From the NCBI GenBank assembly GCA_905221605.1, contig CAJNDS010002614.1, positions 92,001 through 156,000 on the forward strand: DNA of 64,000 bases. Direction: 5' to 3'. Each line of letters starts with the position of its first letter. Within the stretch, counting starts at the first letter, position 1. This DNA is from Symbiodinium natans (lineage: Eukaryota > Sar > Dinophyceae > Suessiales > Symbiodiniaceae). The notes beneath the pieces were generated by a model. The model was not told the origin of the DNA and did not search any database. It saw nothing but the letters and a program-made list of their open reading frames with translations. A program made the translations under genes and the position numbers. Below are positions 23,358-35,012 of the stretch, in pieces.

Positions 23358-24892
23358 GAATTTATCTAAATTCCACCTCGCTTCAATTCTTGTTATATGT
23401 TTTGTGTTTTTTTGGATTTATTCGCTCTAAACACACCTTTCAACTTTACGAAGAGAACGAAGGGAATGTATTCTAAATTCCACCCCCCTCGAATCTGGTT
23501 TTGTTTTCGGATTTTATTATTCGAAACCAGAGAAGTGAGACTCTTTCTCAGGGGGTCTCAAGGGCAATTCCACCCCGCTTGCTTCTTCTTTTGATTTTTG
23601 TCTTTATAACTCGAGTTGGCGCGGGGCTAAGCTAAACCCCATGTTTTGTTTTGTTTTGGACATGATTCATATGCTTCCACGCAAACTTGTCCAACCGGAG
23701 GGGCTCCCCATTTGCAAACACATGCTCGCAGTATGAGTTTGCCTGAACCCTCCACAGAAGGCCCAGCAAGTATTATATAAGCCTCTTAAAACTGCTGTCC
23801 AAACCCTCCGAAGGCCCAGCAAGTATTACGCCTTTTAAACGGCTGCCTAAACCCTCCAAAAAAGGCCCAGTATTCTCAGTTCTTGGGTGATTTTCTCTTG
23901 CCAAGAATTGCCATTTTGTTAATGTAAATTTCAGCAATTTGGTTTTTTTTTGTTGGTTCTTGGAGCGACCGAATTCACGAGCTCCACGCGTGCTCGAATG
24001 TCTCTTGACATTGCATCGCAAACTTGCCTCTAGCTTGATCGGGTGTCTTGTGCGGACGCTTTTTATGTGTGTCCTACAGCCATGTAAGCTTCGAGCGCCG
24101 TTGCCTGTTCATGCCTTCTTCGGCGCTGTTTGTTTTCGTGTCGTTGGGGCAAGAGCATCGCCTTTACTTACAATTCATGCCTCTTATAAAAGCCTGGAAC
24201 AGCTTCATCGTACACGCTGCTTACGTCGGCGTCAATGCGGCGCGGTTGCCGCCTTGTTGCGGTCCTCAATGCGAGCGTGCTTTGCTTTCGTTTTCGCTTA
24301 TGCTTGCGGGGCTGGCTTCGCGAGGGTGCTGGCCGGCTCGCAGGGGTGCGTCATGAGTATTGTCCGCAGTTCTTCGGTCTTGCGTCGCAGTGCTCCGAAA
24401 GCTGCTTTCGGACAGGCCGGTTCAGCTTGCTTTGGAGTGGTTCCGCTTTTTACGACCGCTTTTCGCAGGATCCTGAGGTTCCGATGCAGATTGCGTTCCC
24501 TCTTCGAAGATCGATGATTTGTCTTTTCCGTCTTGCTGGCAACCAGCCACTAGCGGCTCTATGTGTACATTTCCTCTGTGCTTCATAGCACCTACATGGC
24601 ACACGTTTGACCGATACCTTCTGTATAGGCTCCAAGCCTACAGGGGTTGATGCCTGCCTTGGAGTACTACCCGCCTGGGATTTCCTACTGCAGCCGACTG
24701 CCTACTTCGCCCAGAGCAGCACCCGTGATAAAAGAAGGGAAGTGCGTTGTGAACTCTAGACCCTAACCCCTTTGGGTTCTTTGTCTAGGTGGTTCGCCTT
24801 CCCTTTCCACGCGCAGGCTAGGTCATGCAGCGCGCGTTGACGGAACGGCGTGGCTTGCCTGTGCATAGTCGGTGCGTATTCAATGAACACTT

Positions 24893-24990
24893 TTTCTCTT
24901 CTTCCTCTTCATCTTCTTCTTCTTCTTCTGCTGCTTCTTCTTCTTCTTCTTTTTATTCTTCTTTTTCTTCTTCTTCTTCTGCTTCTCGTT
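24893..24990. repeat. (TTC)n-rich microsatellite
   Basis: An imperfect TTC/TCT run interrupted by GCT and TTTTA. Its open frame codes for poly-Ser or poly-Leu and is not taken as a gene. Confidence 0.95.
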
Positions 24991-27900
24991 CCTTTCATGG
25001 TCCAATGGTGCCGCGTGACTGGGCTTAATCTGCGGTGCATTCTTTGTTCATGGAGATCCTGTCAATTCCAGGACTGCCTGTTTTCTCCATCTAGGCTGCG
25101 TCCTTGTCACTGACCATGAGCGAGGAGGAAGAGCCTGAAGACGAGGTTGAAAAGAGCAGGGCGAGCGGTCAACTTTTTTCTGTGGTTACAACTAGCCAAG
25201 GAGTGGAGAACAGGTCTCGGACGAGGAGTTCCGAAGATTCAACGAATGGGGAAGAGAGAAAATTCTTCCAATCTTGGAAGGAACCTCGAGAAGGCCAAGA
25301 GATCAACAGCCAGAGAGACTGGTTTACACACCATCTGGAGCGTCCCACACTATTGAAGGCCACCGTAACAGTCTCCTGGACATGAGGAGCCCGTCCGCAG
25401 CGTCCACAATGATGGCAGCCATGTTCAATCTTTTGGAGATGTAGTGGATCCGCGATTTCACTCTCGTTCTCGATCAGGGAAAGCACCGGGACTGGGAAGG
25501 CTTGGTTTGGCATCGAGTGTCATGTTCCACATCGATGAAGGTATTGCCCAGCATCCGGATTGCCGTTCGTGCCGAATGGGTCGGATCGAAGGTCCTGCAG
25601 TGCAGTCGAAAGGCACGGGAAACCCGATGACATACTTGCCTGTTGTAACCAAGCCGAGTGGTCCCCAACACACTGTACATCGTGGTGAGCCGTGAGCTCC
25701 TGTATGCATCTTGGACGGGTCTCCCAAACAAGGTGAGCAAGATTGATGCGCTCACCGCACCGACGCCGTTGAAGAACGAAAGGTGTTCTGATAGGCGTTG
25801 CGACACGTGTGCCTGTCAGCTCCAGTTGTCACGGGCGCGCTGTCCCAAGCGTTGTTGGTAGGATTGCGCACTTCCGCCACGACGCGTGCTTTTGCCTGTG
25901 CCGTTAAGCAGTCTGCCGCCTTGTCCTTGCACTAAACTCGCTTTGCTCAAATCAAAGACGCTGACGGGTGCGAAGCTGCGCATGCCAAACAACTATACAA
26001 ATGACATGCTATTGGGCTCTCTTGGTACAATAGAAAAGCTTGACACCCCGAGACTTCACAGTACTGACGGGTTCCTACTTTCTCGTCTGGGTCATCCGGG
26101 TATTGGGCGATGCGCTCGTAGCACGAACTCTTCATGCACGCAGAGGTGAACGAACCTACTCGCTTCCTGTAGGTTGGTCCTCGCTCAGGTAGGCTTGTCG
26201 TGGCACAAGCTTTCCCTGTACGGAGCAAGGTGAAACTCATTGCTCACATGGTTTTTGGTTGGCAATTCCCACAAGGTCTGTAAGCTTGCAGGCAATGCTC
26301 AACCAATGCATGCTCGAAGTATAATATCCACATGCAGGTGATACCTTCTTGCCTGATTAACACCTCTCTCAGCCACGTGCTGCAGGCACTTCCACCTGGC
26401 TGCTGTGTTTGCAGGCCACTCCAAAAATTGCCTTCTGCTGCCAAGCAAGAGACCTGCCGACGACAACAAAGTCCGGATTGGCAAGAACACCTACATTGGG
26501 TACAACACTTGGCCACCAGGCCACACCAAAAGAATCGACCCCACGTTACTATCGTGCGTTCAAAATCGGGGCACGTCTTACCCTTTCGGAGACTTCCGCG
26601 AAGGCGTCATCGATGAGAGTTTCTTGCCTCCTCACAAGTTTTATGTCCCGCTCCCACTGGTTTTTTCCTGAAAGCGCTTACAGCCAGCTCACGGCAAGGT
26701 AGAGCCCGCTCATTGCTTTCGATGGCGGGCCCTGCAGCGTGACAACTCTCTAAACCTTGATTGGGGCCCGCCCGGTCGAGCCTGAGTGCCTTCGCTAGTC
26801 ACTTTGGGCCGTGAACTTTCGGCATGCCTTACTGGCATTATTGCGAAACCGTGAATGGCTTCGCAGCATTGCGCCAAAGGGATCCGAAAGGAACCGAAGT
26901 GGCATTCCACGACTGCCCTGCGCGGGGCGTAGCGGAAGGCTTTCCGATTGTGTTCGTTCGTCGCCCATGTCCTTGGTGTAGCCAGCCAAACCATAGAAAC
27001 CCCTTCAACAACTCGTGTTCGCACTGGTCTCGTCGCGGTGTCACTCCGTCCTTGTCGTCAAAGTCGAACATGATCTGCTACGGTGTCTTGTTGGCGAGGA
27101 CCTTATCTTCCAAATCAGACTATGGTCTTTCCCCGAGCTGTTCACTGAACATGTCGATCTAGTTGACGTGGCTTTGGTGACTTGGGAAAGAAGTTGCTTG
27201 CTCTGGCAGCGTACCCAGAAGACGTTGCGGAAATGCTTGTACCTGAAACTCTTTGCCTTGGCATCTCCCCTTCTGAAGGGGGAAGGCCTTTCGACCTCTT
27301 CAGATCACAGAGGACAGTGAGCGTCGCCGACGCGGAGGGAGGGTGGGCTTCACACAAAATCGTGAACATCTACCTGCAGGCGGTTGTGGCAACAGTGTCC
27401 AAACTTGCCATGAGAGGTGAAGGAACGGGTCTTGCACGTGGCCCGGGCTTTTGAGTTTAACTTGGAGCTGGGTTGTCAATTTACTTGACATCATTGCATT
27501 GGCGATGAGTTTGGTAGCATGTTATGGTTTTTCTTGAAATTGCTTGCGCGCCAAACGTCTTGTTTAAACCTACGCAAGTCCTTTCAATATCAATGAGAAC
27601 CAGACTCGTGCTGTGTACAACTGAGAAGCCTTAAGGGGCCTTGCCCGAAACCTTCCCAGTACAATGAGTCCTTTCAAGCAAAAATAGTTGCTGAGAGAGC
27701 GAGTTGGTTGTCATAACATTCTTAAGCCCACCCATCCCACTCGGAGAAACGAGCTTGAACATAGTCTCAAGAGTAAAGCCGCGTGGGCACTGTCCTCCCT
27801 GGATATGTGTTCGCAAAGTTGAAGATAGTGGACGCAATTTTGTCTGATTTGCATGTGCAAAATCTGTAAGTCCTGGAAGCACGCTTGCAGGATAAGAGAG

Positions 27901-30900
27901 TCAAAATTGCCGTCTGAAGTCTGAAGACCTTGTGCTCATGAATGCGAGAACGCCTATTTTGGAAAACAGAAAAGTGAACTAGATCTTGTTTTGCTGCAAT
28001 GGCAGTGCGATGCATACGCACCCGACGAACCGCAGCTGAGCTTGAGGCAAATTGGGTGGGTGCGGGAAAGGGAGGCAGGTGCCCGGTGGTTTGATACTCA
28101 GACGTGATTGCGTCAGATTCCACCAGCAAAAGCAAAGTTTAGCTGCGTTTTGAAACTAGGCCGGGACCTGAACGGCTTGTCAGCCTCGGCTGCGCGCAGT
28201 CAGGCCTGGCGTGTTCTTTTGTGTCGCAGTCCCCAACTAGGTAGCCGAGGATGTCGGATGTCATAGTCAGATGAGGCTTCTTGATGTGCTTGTGATGGTG
28301 TGGTCCTGCTTGTCAGGCGCAGCCATCCAGAGCGTCCATGTCTCAGATGCATTCGTGATGTGACGAAGCGGTTTGGTGAAGAGATGCTTTCCGAGGCATC
28401 ATGCTGGAATAGCGGCCGTGACCAGGCGCAACTTCATGGCCTCATGTTGAGTCATGTTGAGTGTGACGTTGTGGAAGGGACAGCAAGAACTTGTTGCTTT
28501 AATTATGGCGATGCTTCAAGATGACCACACATGATTTTGCAGCATCCATGCTTCTCTTTCTTCGGGTTTTGTGGTGAAGGCCGCGCTAGCAGCAGGGATC
28601 TCCTGCTGAAAGGGTTTGGAGGAGATTGGATATCGCAGCAGCCCACAGTCTGCCAATGTGCTTTAGTGACGAAGTCATTGTTTGGCCGCGAGACCATCGC
28701 GCCATTCCGGAACTGAGGTGTCATCATGGGTATCTTGTTCAAATCGCAGGAGAATCGCTGCAACGGATCGCAAGTTACTTGAATGCTCCACGCGGGCATG
28801 GTTCCTAGTTGAAGTGTCAGGAACTGTTTCGGCGCATGGGAGCACCAAGGCTGAAATTGACTTGGTGATTTCGGATCTGGATCCGTCTACTATAAACCTT
28901 GTGGGACATGGCTGGGGCAGGTGTTTGCCGGTCGCCCGCAAGTCCACCAAACAGCCGCATGCTTGAATGCTAGCTTTCCCTCGCTTGTTTCTTGTACGTA
29001 CAAGTTATGCTACAGTTGGAGTTACGTGCTGAGGCCGAGCCCCCGTGACGCTGTGCAGAAGTCAGGGGCCTGGAAGTTGATGTCACGACAGTCGCATTTC
29101 TACCGCCAGTGGGTTGCTCGATGCATGTCACCGCATGTCATCTACCTTAAACACAAACACAACACACAAACACAAACACAGCACACAAACACATGCAGAT
29201 TCTGCACCTAAGCCGTGCCTCCGTATCATCCAGAGAGGAACAGACGCGACGTCGTAAGGCTGACGGACGAAGTTGAGCAGCTTCTCTGCAGCCCAAGCTC
29301 GTCTGAGTTGGGCACCTGGGGGACATCAGGTAGGCATTGATGCACGTAAGTTTATCAAGTTCCATGTTCCATGTTAGTCATGTGGTTCCATCTACATATA
29401 CGGCATCGAATCTCAGTGGTAGCTCGGCAAGTTGCCCATTGTAGGTCGCCATCAAAGAAGACCGAAGATCTTTGGAAGGACGTCGCCTCCTTAGGCTTTT
29501 GCTCGTTGTGCTCCAAAGTTTTTTCAACAAATCTCGAGCCCAGGTGCACAACCATCTGCGCACCATCTTGAATTTGCTGAAGGACCGGGGTTTGTCTTGT
29601 GTGCTTTTATGTGTCTGTGTGTTGTGACGTGCAATCTTGGGGGCAGCACCGTTGCATTGTCTTACAATCTCCACTGTGCACTGCGGATCACACGCAGCCG
29701 TATGCGGCCCAGAACGTTTAGAGAGGCTCAGCTCATGCATCCTGCATCTTCAAAGACTGCGTAATCTCTATTTCTCGCAGCGATTCAATCCACGCAGCAG
29801 TTAGAATTTAGAATAATTATTCACGCAGCAGATTTAAGCCCTTTGGCTTTGGTCGCCATGACCGCATCTCCTGTGGCGATGGAGCTGGAACCGGAATGCA
29901 CGAATTCAGGGAGCCAGGACAGCGACCCCATTGTCGCAGTGTATCATCGGCCTCATCGCTAATCCCTGCAGGACCAGCGGAAGGGACTGAGGCAAAGAGC
30001 GAAGGGCCAGGCAGGTGCCAAAACTCATCCTATTTTGATAACTTGGCTTCATTTGATTCTCATGTCGTTGCAGGCTGAAGAAGCAGCCCCTGCGTTGATG
30101 CCTCAGTAGTTTTCTTCATGCTCTTGCACATCTACGTAGCCTAGATGGTGTCGCTTCAGTGCCGACTGGAGTTTGCCAAGGCAGCTTGTCCTGCCTCATT
30201 TTTCTCTAGAGACGCCATCAAACTCAAGGGCCACATCGCCCAGGACGGGTGTCTGGTTCCATAAGCCTGTGCTTCAACTTTGAAGTTGAATCCAGGAATG
30301 CTGATGGTGAGAAAGGGACGAGTTCGAAGCTGAAGGGGATCCGAATTATCGCCAATGGTCGCTGTGTTCAGTTAAGACAGTGAAAAAGCGCGAATCATTG
30401 CGAATCCAAGGCCCTGCCATTCCGAGATCTGTAGAAGACGCTCTGCTTGCACATGGCTGCAATCAACCTGCTGTATCGTGGTGCAACTTTGAACCATGTG
30501 CAAGTTTTGCGCACTGCACCGTGGAGACCGATCGTTAGGACTCCGGACATGAGCACGAGGCGTCCATCAACTTTGAGCATCTTGGTACGGAGTTGACACC
30601 GAGTTGACACCGAGTTGACAGAGCCGAAGCTCCGGGTGACATTGCTGAGGTGGCAGTTTGACATCCTGACGCTTGGTCGGATTTGGCCAGGTTTGCCGGG
30701 CCAAGGGGTCAGGGACAGAGTGTGAAGATGTGTGGAGAGTACTGCAGAGCGCTGCAAAGCCAACAAAAAGACAATCTCAGGAATCATTTACCCCGGGACA
30801 CTGCTCTGGCATTGATGGATTTCCTCAAGTCACAGCAGCGTGAACTGTCCAAGACGTCACGCTACGCCAACGAACTGAGACTTAGCTTAAGCATGGCTTG

Positions 30901-31023
30901 TCGGCGGCGAATGTCCCAATGCTTGAAAGCAAGAGTGGCACAGGACCCGGTCCAACAAAGAGCTGCACAAGCGCTTGCAGCAGAAGGACGGCGCACGATG
31001 AGCTGTAACAGTTGGGGAGAGAG

Positions 31024-31142
31024 ATGTCATTCACGGGCAAGGACCAGCACAAGCGTCCTTACTGTCGATGGACGATTCTTCTGGTTCTTCTTGCTGTGTG
31101 TTTGTGCATGGTGGCACTTGTTGCCACGCGCTTCTTGGCAGA
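31024..31142 (+). CDS. Possible first exon with membrane anchor
   Basis: From an ATG at 31024 the frame reads MSFTGKDQHKRPYCRW, then an uncharged hydrophobic run of about 20 residues (ILLVLLAVCLCMVALVA), then TRFLADKA. The basic-then-hydrophobic layout is that of a type II signal anchor. No continuation exon was identified, and the frame drifts into a simple-repeat region. Low confidence; a chance hydrophobic frame is possible. Confidence 0.25.
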
Positions 31143-31318
31143 CAAAGCAGCCCTCATGAACTTTTCGGGTTCTTGGTTGTGCATTGACAAGAACTTAGGC
31201 GAAGAATCCTTTGCTCCCCCATTTCAGCGGCAGCTGCTCAATGGTCTTGATGCAGTTCGTGCAAGCATCAGTGACGAGGCATCTGGACTTCCTTGTGCAG
31301 TCATTAATAAGAATAAAA

Positions 31319-31638
31319 GAAGCAGTACTCATAATTATATTATTATTAATAGCAATACTAGCAGTAATGCTAGGAAGAATAGTAGTAACAAAAATGGAAG
31401 ATAGTAATAATCATAGTAGTAATAATATTAAAAACAACAAGAATCACAATAACAATAACAATCACAATAACAATAACAATAACAATAACAAAAACAATAA
31501 CAATAACAATAGCAATGACAATGACAATGACAATAACAATGACAATGACAATGATAATAATAATAAACAAGAATAACAATAATCATAATCATAATAGCAA
31601 TAACAACAATACTAATAATCATAATAATCATAATAATC

Positions 31639-31727
<89 letters not shown>
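31319..31727. repeat. A-rich (AACAAT)n / (AAT)n block
   Basis: Starts as irregular AAT/AGT triplets, becomes CAATAA/CAATGA hexamers near 31440-31570, then a clean (AAT)n run at about 31636-31727. All C residues lie on the plus strand, so the block is strongly strand-asymmetric. It codes for poly-Asn, poly-Tyr or poly-Leu in different frames; none is taken as a gene. A second low-complexity purine run, (GGGA)n then (GA)n, lies at 31896-31953. Confidence 0.95.
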
Positions 31728-32109
31728 GCTTCTGCACTTCCGGAGAAGTCAGGCCGCGCTGCCCCCCGCGGTGGCGCCCACAGCCGCTGTTGGCGATGGG
31801 AGCTGGCCAGAGGCCCAACGGTGGGCTCGGCAGACCCAGATTCTCCAACAAGGCGCTTCTTGGGGCCTTTCAAGGGCCTTTCACCTATTTTTGTGTTGGG
31901 GAGGGAGGGAGGGAGGGAGGGAGGGAAGGAGAGAGAGAGCCAGAGAGAGAGAGATTCAAAAACTGTCTTGCTGGCTGTGGCCAGCTCAGCGAAGTTCGTT
32001 CTTGTGCCAGGAGAAGGGTCTGGAAAGATTAAGGCCGCTCGCAGCCGTGCCACCACTTTCAGCCGCATAGGGCACTCGACCACCACTCAAGGAGACCACC
32101 GTGCGTGAG

Positions 32110-32275
32110 ATGACCCTCCGCGAAACCACCACGAGAGAATACGATCCGAAGATGCTTGCCCACAGCCAGTTGCCCTGTCTTGACGCATTCATACGTGTCA
32201 CACGGCTGAGGATCATTCAGCAGCTTCAAACTGAGAACTTGCAGATGAAGTTGCAGTTGGAGCCGCGTGCAAGGG
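32110..32275 (+). CDS. Possible exon upstream of the Mo25-like gene
   Basis: From the ATG at 32110 the frame reads MTLRETTTREYDPKML, then a helix-like stretch containing IRVTRLRIIQQLQTENLQMK. It resembles a coiled-coil start but not the known Mo25 N-terminus. The opposite strand also has an open frame of 244 codons here, so the coding strand is uncertain. Confidence 0.25.
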
Positions 32276-33057
32276 GATTGTTGGAATGTTGGGGTTTGTT
32301 GGGGTTTGCGTGCGTGCGGGCATGCGGCTGCAAACGTTTGCCACGGTTGAATCTCGGCTTTCCCCTTCCGGAGCCCTCGCGTGTTTATGGGAGCGGAAGG
32401 AGAGACTTTGGCTCGACATCGACGATGCGGAGAAGAAAGGACAAGATCACGTTTGTCCCCACCTAAGAGTGCTAAGATGCGATGAAGCCCGCGCTCCTTA
32501 AGCTTGAGCCAAGAATTGCGAGGCTGGTCGTTGTAGAGCGGCGCTGAGCTTGCTTTGCCTAGCTGTTCTGGCCTTTCTAGCCGCTGAAAGTGGAGAAGTT
32601 GTGAGATACGTAAAGCCGTACAGTCGTACAGTAGAGCGCCAGAGCACCACCTTTTCCGGAGCCCAGAGCTTGGTGCTAGAACGGTGCCGTAACGGTGCCT
32701 CAGTGTTTCACGAAGACGACATTTGAAGATCCGTGCCCCAAAAACGTGCTCCAAGTCCTGCTTCGAACAGTCAACCCGAGCCCGAGCTTTCATTCGGCTT
32801 CAGTCGAGGAGTTGTCTGAAACCTATGGAAAACCCGATGCCCTTCATGGCCGAGTGAAGGTGCCCACCTCAAGCAAAATGTACGAGCATCGAGCTACTGC
32901 AAGCCATGAGGGGCTTGCAAGTGAAATTGAGGTTACGCAAGATCAGCTGCGTGTTCTCGAGCAATTCCTTGCTGCAGATCTGCCAGCCGGGGCTCGCTGT
33001 CATTGTGTAGAGTGCACGCGCGACTGCTCGTAACTGCTCGTAAGTGATCTGCTCGAG

Positions 33058-35012
33058 GTGCAACTGCTCTCACAGCTCAACAGCCTGGAGTTCGAAGTGC
33101 GAAAGGACGTTGCTGCTTTGCATACCTTCAGCTTTGCTGTGTGGCGTTGTGTGGCGTTGTGTGGCGTTGTGTTGCTTGTGTTGCTTTGAACATTGCCGTG
33201 GCAGGATGTGATGAACGTCTGCTGTGCCCTCCTCTGGCCAGATCTGCCCGAAGAAGTGGCTGCCCAGGCCAAAGAGTCTGGCACCGGACTTTTCTGAGAG
33301 ACCGCGATGCTGCCATGCAGGTCATGGACTATGTTCGGTTTCACCCAACAATTTTTGCCAAGCTGATGGACAGCTACGCGAATGAGGAGGACGCAAGCCG
33401 CACACAGAGCTTTGCAGACTCCTGCACCTGAAATCTGCAGGCTGCCTTGTACTCGGGTGTGGTTCTCCGCTCCTTCTTTCGGTATGGGCAACTTGCCACT
33501 TAGACTCGCACTGGTTCTGAGGGCCCTCAGAGGGTCTCAAAGCACACACGGTGTTGTGCCGTAAGGTGGAGAGCTTCCTCATCAGCGGAAAAGTTTATGA
33601 CTTGATCGGCCTGTGGCCCAGTTGCCGCGGTGGCAAGGCTGTCCATCACAGCCTGAAGCGCATCCGAGAACGGTTGCGTTATGTGTTATCAGGCTACGCC
33701 AGGCATCCTAGCATGGACGTGGCTGCGGATGCGCGACGACCTCAATACCGCTCAGTAGCTAGTCAAAGCTGCAGCCAGAGGGCCGCAGGTTTGGTCAGTC
33801 CGAGTGCCTTGGAAGGATCTACACGCTTCGGACAGTGATGCTCGAACACAAAGAGGCGGAGCCATCAAAGAATGTCAAAAGACCGACCTAACTCTGACAG
33901 CTGACTTTCGCAGGTTTCAGGTCCATGGCTTCAGGCCAACTACGACGAGCTCCGGCCTCGGCTTCCGGCAATTTGTCTTGAGATGCCTCGAGATGCTTTG
34001 AGATGTTTTTGCTAGAGGTTCTTCCTTTTGTATACCCCGCTCCTTGAGTGCCAGGACGCACATATCACTTCATGGGCATCACGTCTCCTGTGCCTCATGA
34101 TGAAATTGACCTTAGCAGGACTATGTTGTGGAGCGACAGGCCAGATCATGGCCGTGCCGACTACATGCATTTTTGAGAGAAGCCCACGAGTGCCGAAATG
34201 ATGCAGGCATTGACACTTCTGGCTGCCATGTTGATGGATCGGAATTATCAGAGGCCTGGGCTTTGCTCTCATCATGTCGTGCATTTGCACACCGCTTGAA
34301 CAGTTGAGCTTCACTTGAAGCTGGTTCCAGGGTTATGATGAACTTCGTCAACAACGAACAGCATCTGAAGTTGTCGCCCCAGCCTCCTCAAGGGCGGCCA
34401 TGTCCCCTTTCTTGAGACATCTTGAGAGGGTTTATGCTCTGTGAACATGCCAAGGACGTTCATGAACCTTTTGCTGGCGGACTCTCATGCGAACCTCTCG
34501 GATTTGAGTCTTTGCGAAGGATCTGACCAAACCAACACTTCGGGTTTAATTGTCAGTTAGGCCATCCAAGCAGAAGCATTCCATGTGCCAGCGGCTCAGA
34601 TGCCGTCTTGATACGTCTTGATGTTCTCTTCGACGTCCAGATGGGCTTCAGCCGCACAACCTACGTCCTACGTCGACAGACCTTAGGCAGTGCAAGCCTG
34701 AGTCAGCTTGATGAGGTTCAAGATATTCGTGGTGAACCCGCAGAAGCCAGCGCGAATTCAGCAGATCCTGGTAAAAAACAAGGCCACCCACAAACTTCCA
34801 GCCCTGTGTGCCTGCGCTTCCTGAGACGTAGGACAAACTTGTCACGCTCCTCCAATCTCTGCACGCTGTGCGGTCCAGCCCTCAGTTTGCTTCTGAAAGC
34901 AGAGCAATGCAACACCATTGCTTCATCCTCGTTGCAAGCATTTTTTTCTGTGCAGTGGTGTTTACAGCCCAGGACGGACGACACAAACTTCACATGCGAT
35001 CTGGAGAAGGTG
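33058..35012 (+). CDS. Mo25/CAB39-like scaffold protein, ~12 small exons
   Basis: A multi-exon gene of the Mo25 (CAB39) family, an armadillo-like scaffold that in other eukaryotes binds STRAD and activates LKB1/STE20-type kinases. Pieces appear in family order: LNSLEFEVRKDVAAL (33076-33120), MNVCCALLWPDLPEEVAAQ (33205-33270), MDYVRFHPTIFAKLMDSYAN (33321-33390), ALYSGVVLRSFFRYG (33441-33486), VESFLISGKVYDLI (33567-33609), ARHPSMDVAA (33698-33727), PWLQANYDEL (33921-33950), VMMNFVNNEQHLK (34332-34370), FMNLLLADSH (34460-34490), FKIFVVNPQKPARIQQILVK (34717-34780), DKLVTLLQSLHAV (34832-34870) and RTDDTNFTCDLEKV (34973-35012). Most follow AG|G acceptors. Many end at apparent GC or GA donors. The N-terminal ~60 residues, a segment between 33950 and 34332 and the stop were not found. 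Exon edges are estimates. Confidence 0.72.

Larger units (their letters stand above)
21541..30680. other. Unassigned stretch with simple repeats
   Basis: No recognisable gene. Contains (GA)n at 23294-23354 and a (TTC)n-like tract at 24893-24990. Around 23200-23580, repeated phrases (CTAAATTCCACC, TTTTGTTTTTTGGATTT) suggest a degenerate tandem duplication around the GA tract. A plus-strand frame at 26405-26671 (VRIGKNTYIGYNTWPPGHTK onward) and an ATG at 29860 (MTASPVAMELEPECTNSGSQ) look protein-like but match no family I know. Confidence 0.35.

Noticed and set aside
23939-24588. Overlapping long plus-strand frames of 100-190 codons
   Set aside because: Three overlapping frames in the same place, Cys/Arg/Phe-rich, no recognisable motif.
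24823-25113. Poly-Ser / poly-Leu frames
   Set aside because: Products of the TTC-rich microsatellite.
31370-32086. Frames with poly-Asn, poly-Tyr, poly-Leu or Ile-Val repeats
   Set aside because: Products of the AAT/AACAAT simple repeats.
32503-32512. CTTGAGCCAA, reverse complement of the end of the dinoflagellate spliced leader
   Set aside because: Only ten bases match exactly and the rest of the leader is absent; chance is likely in 64 kb.
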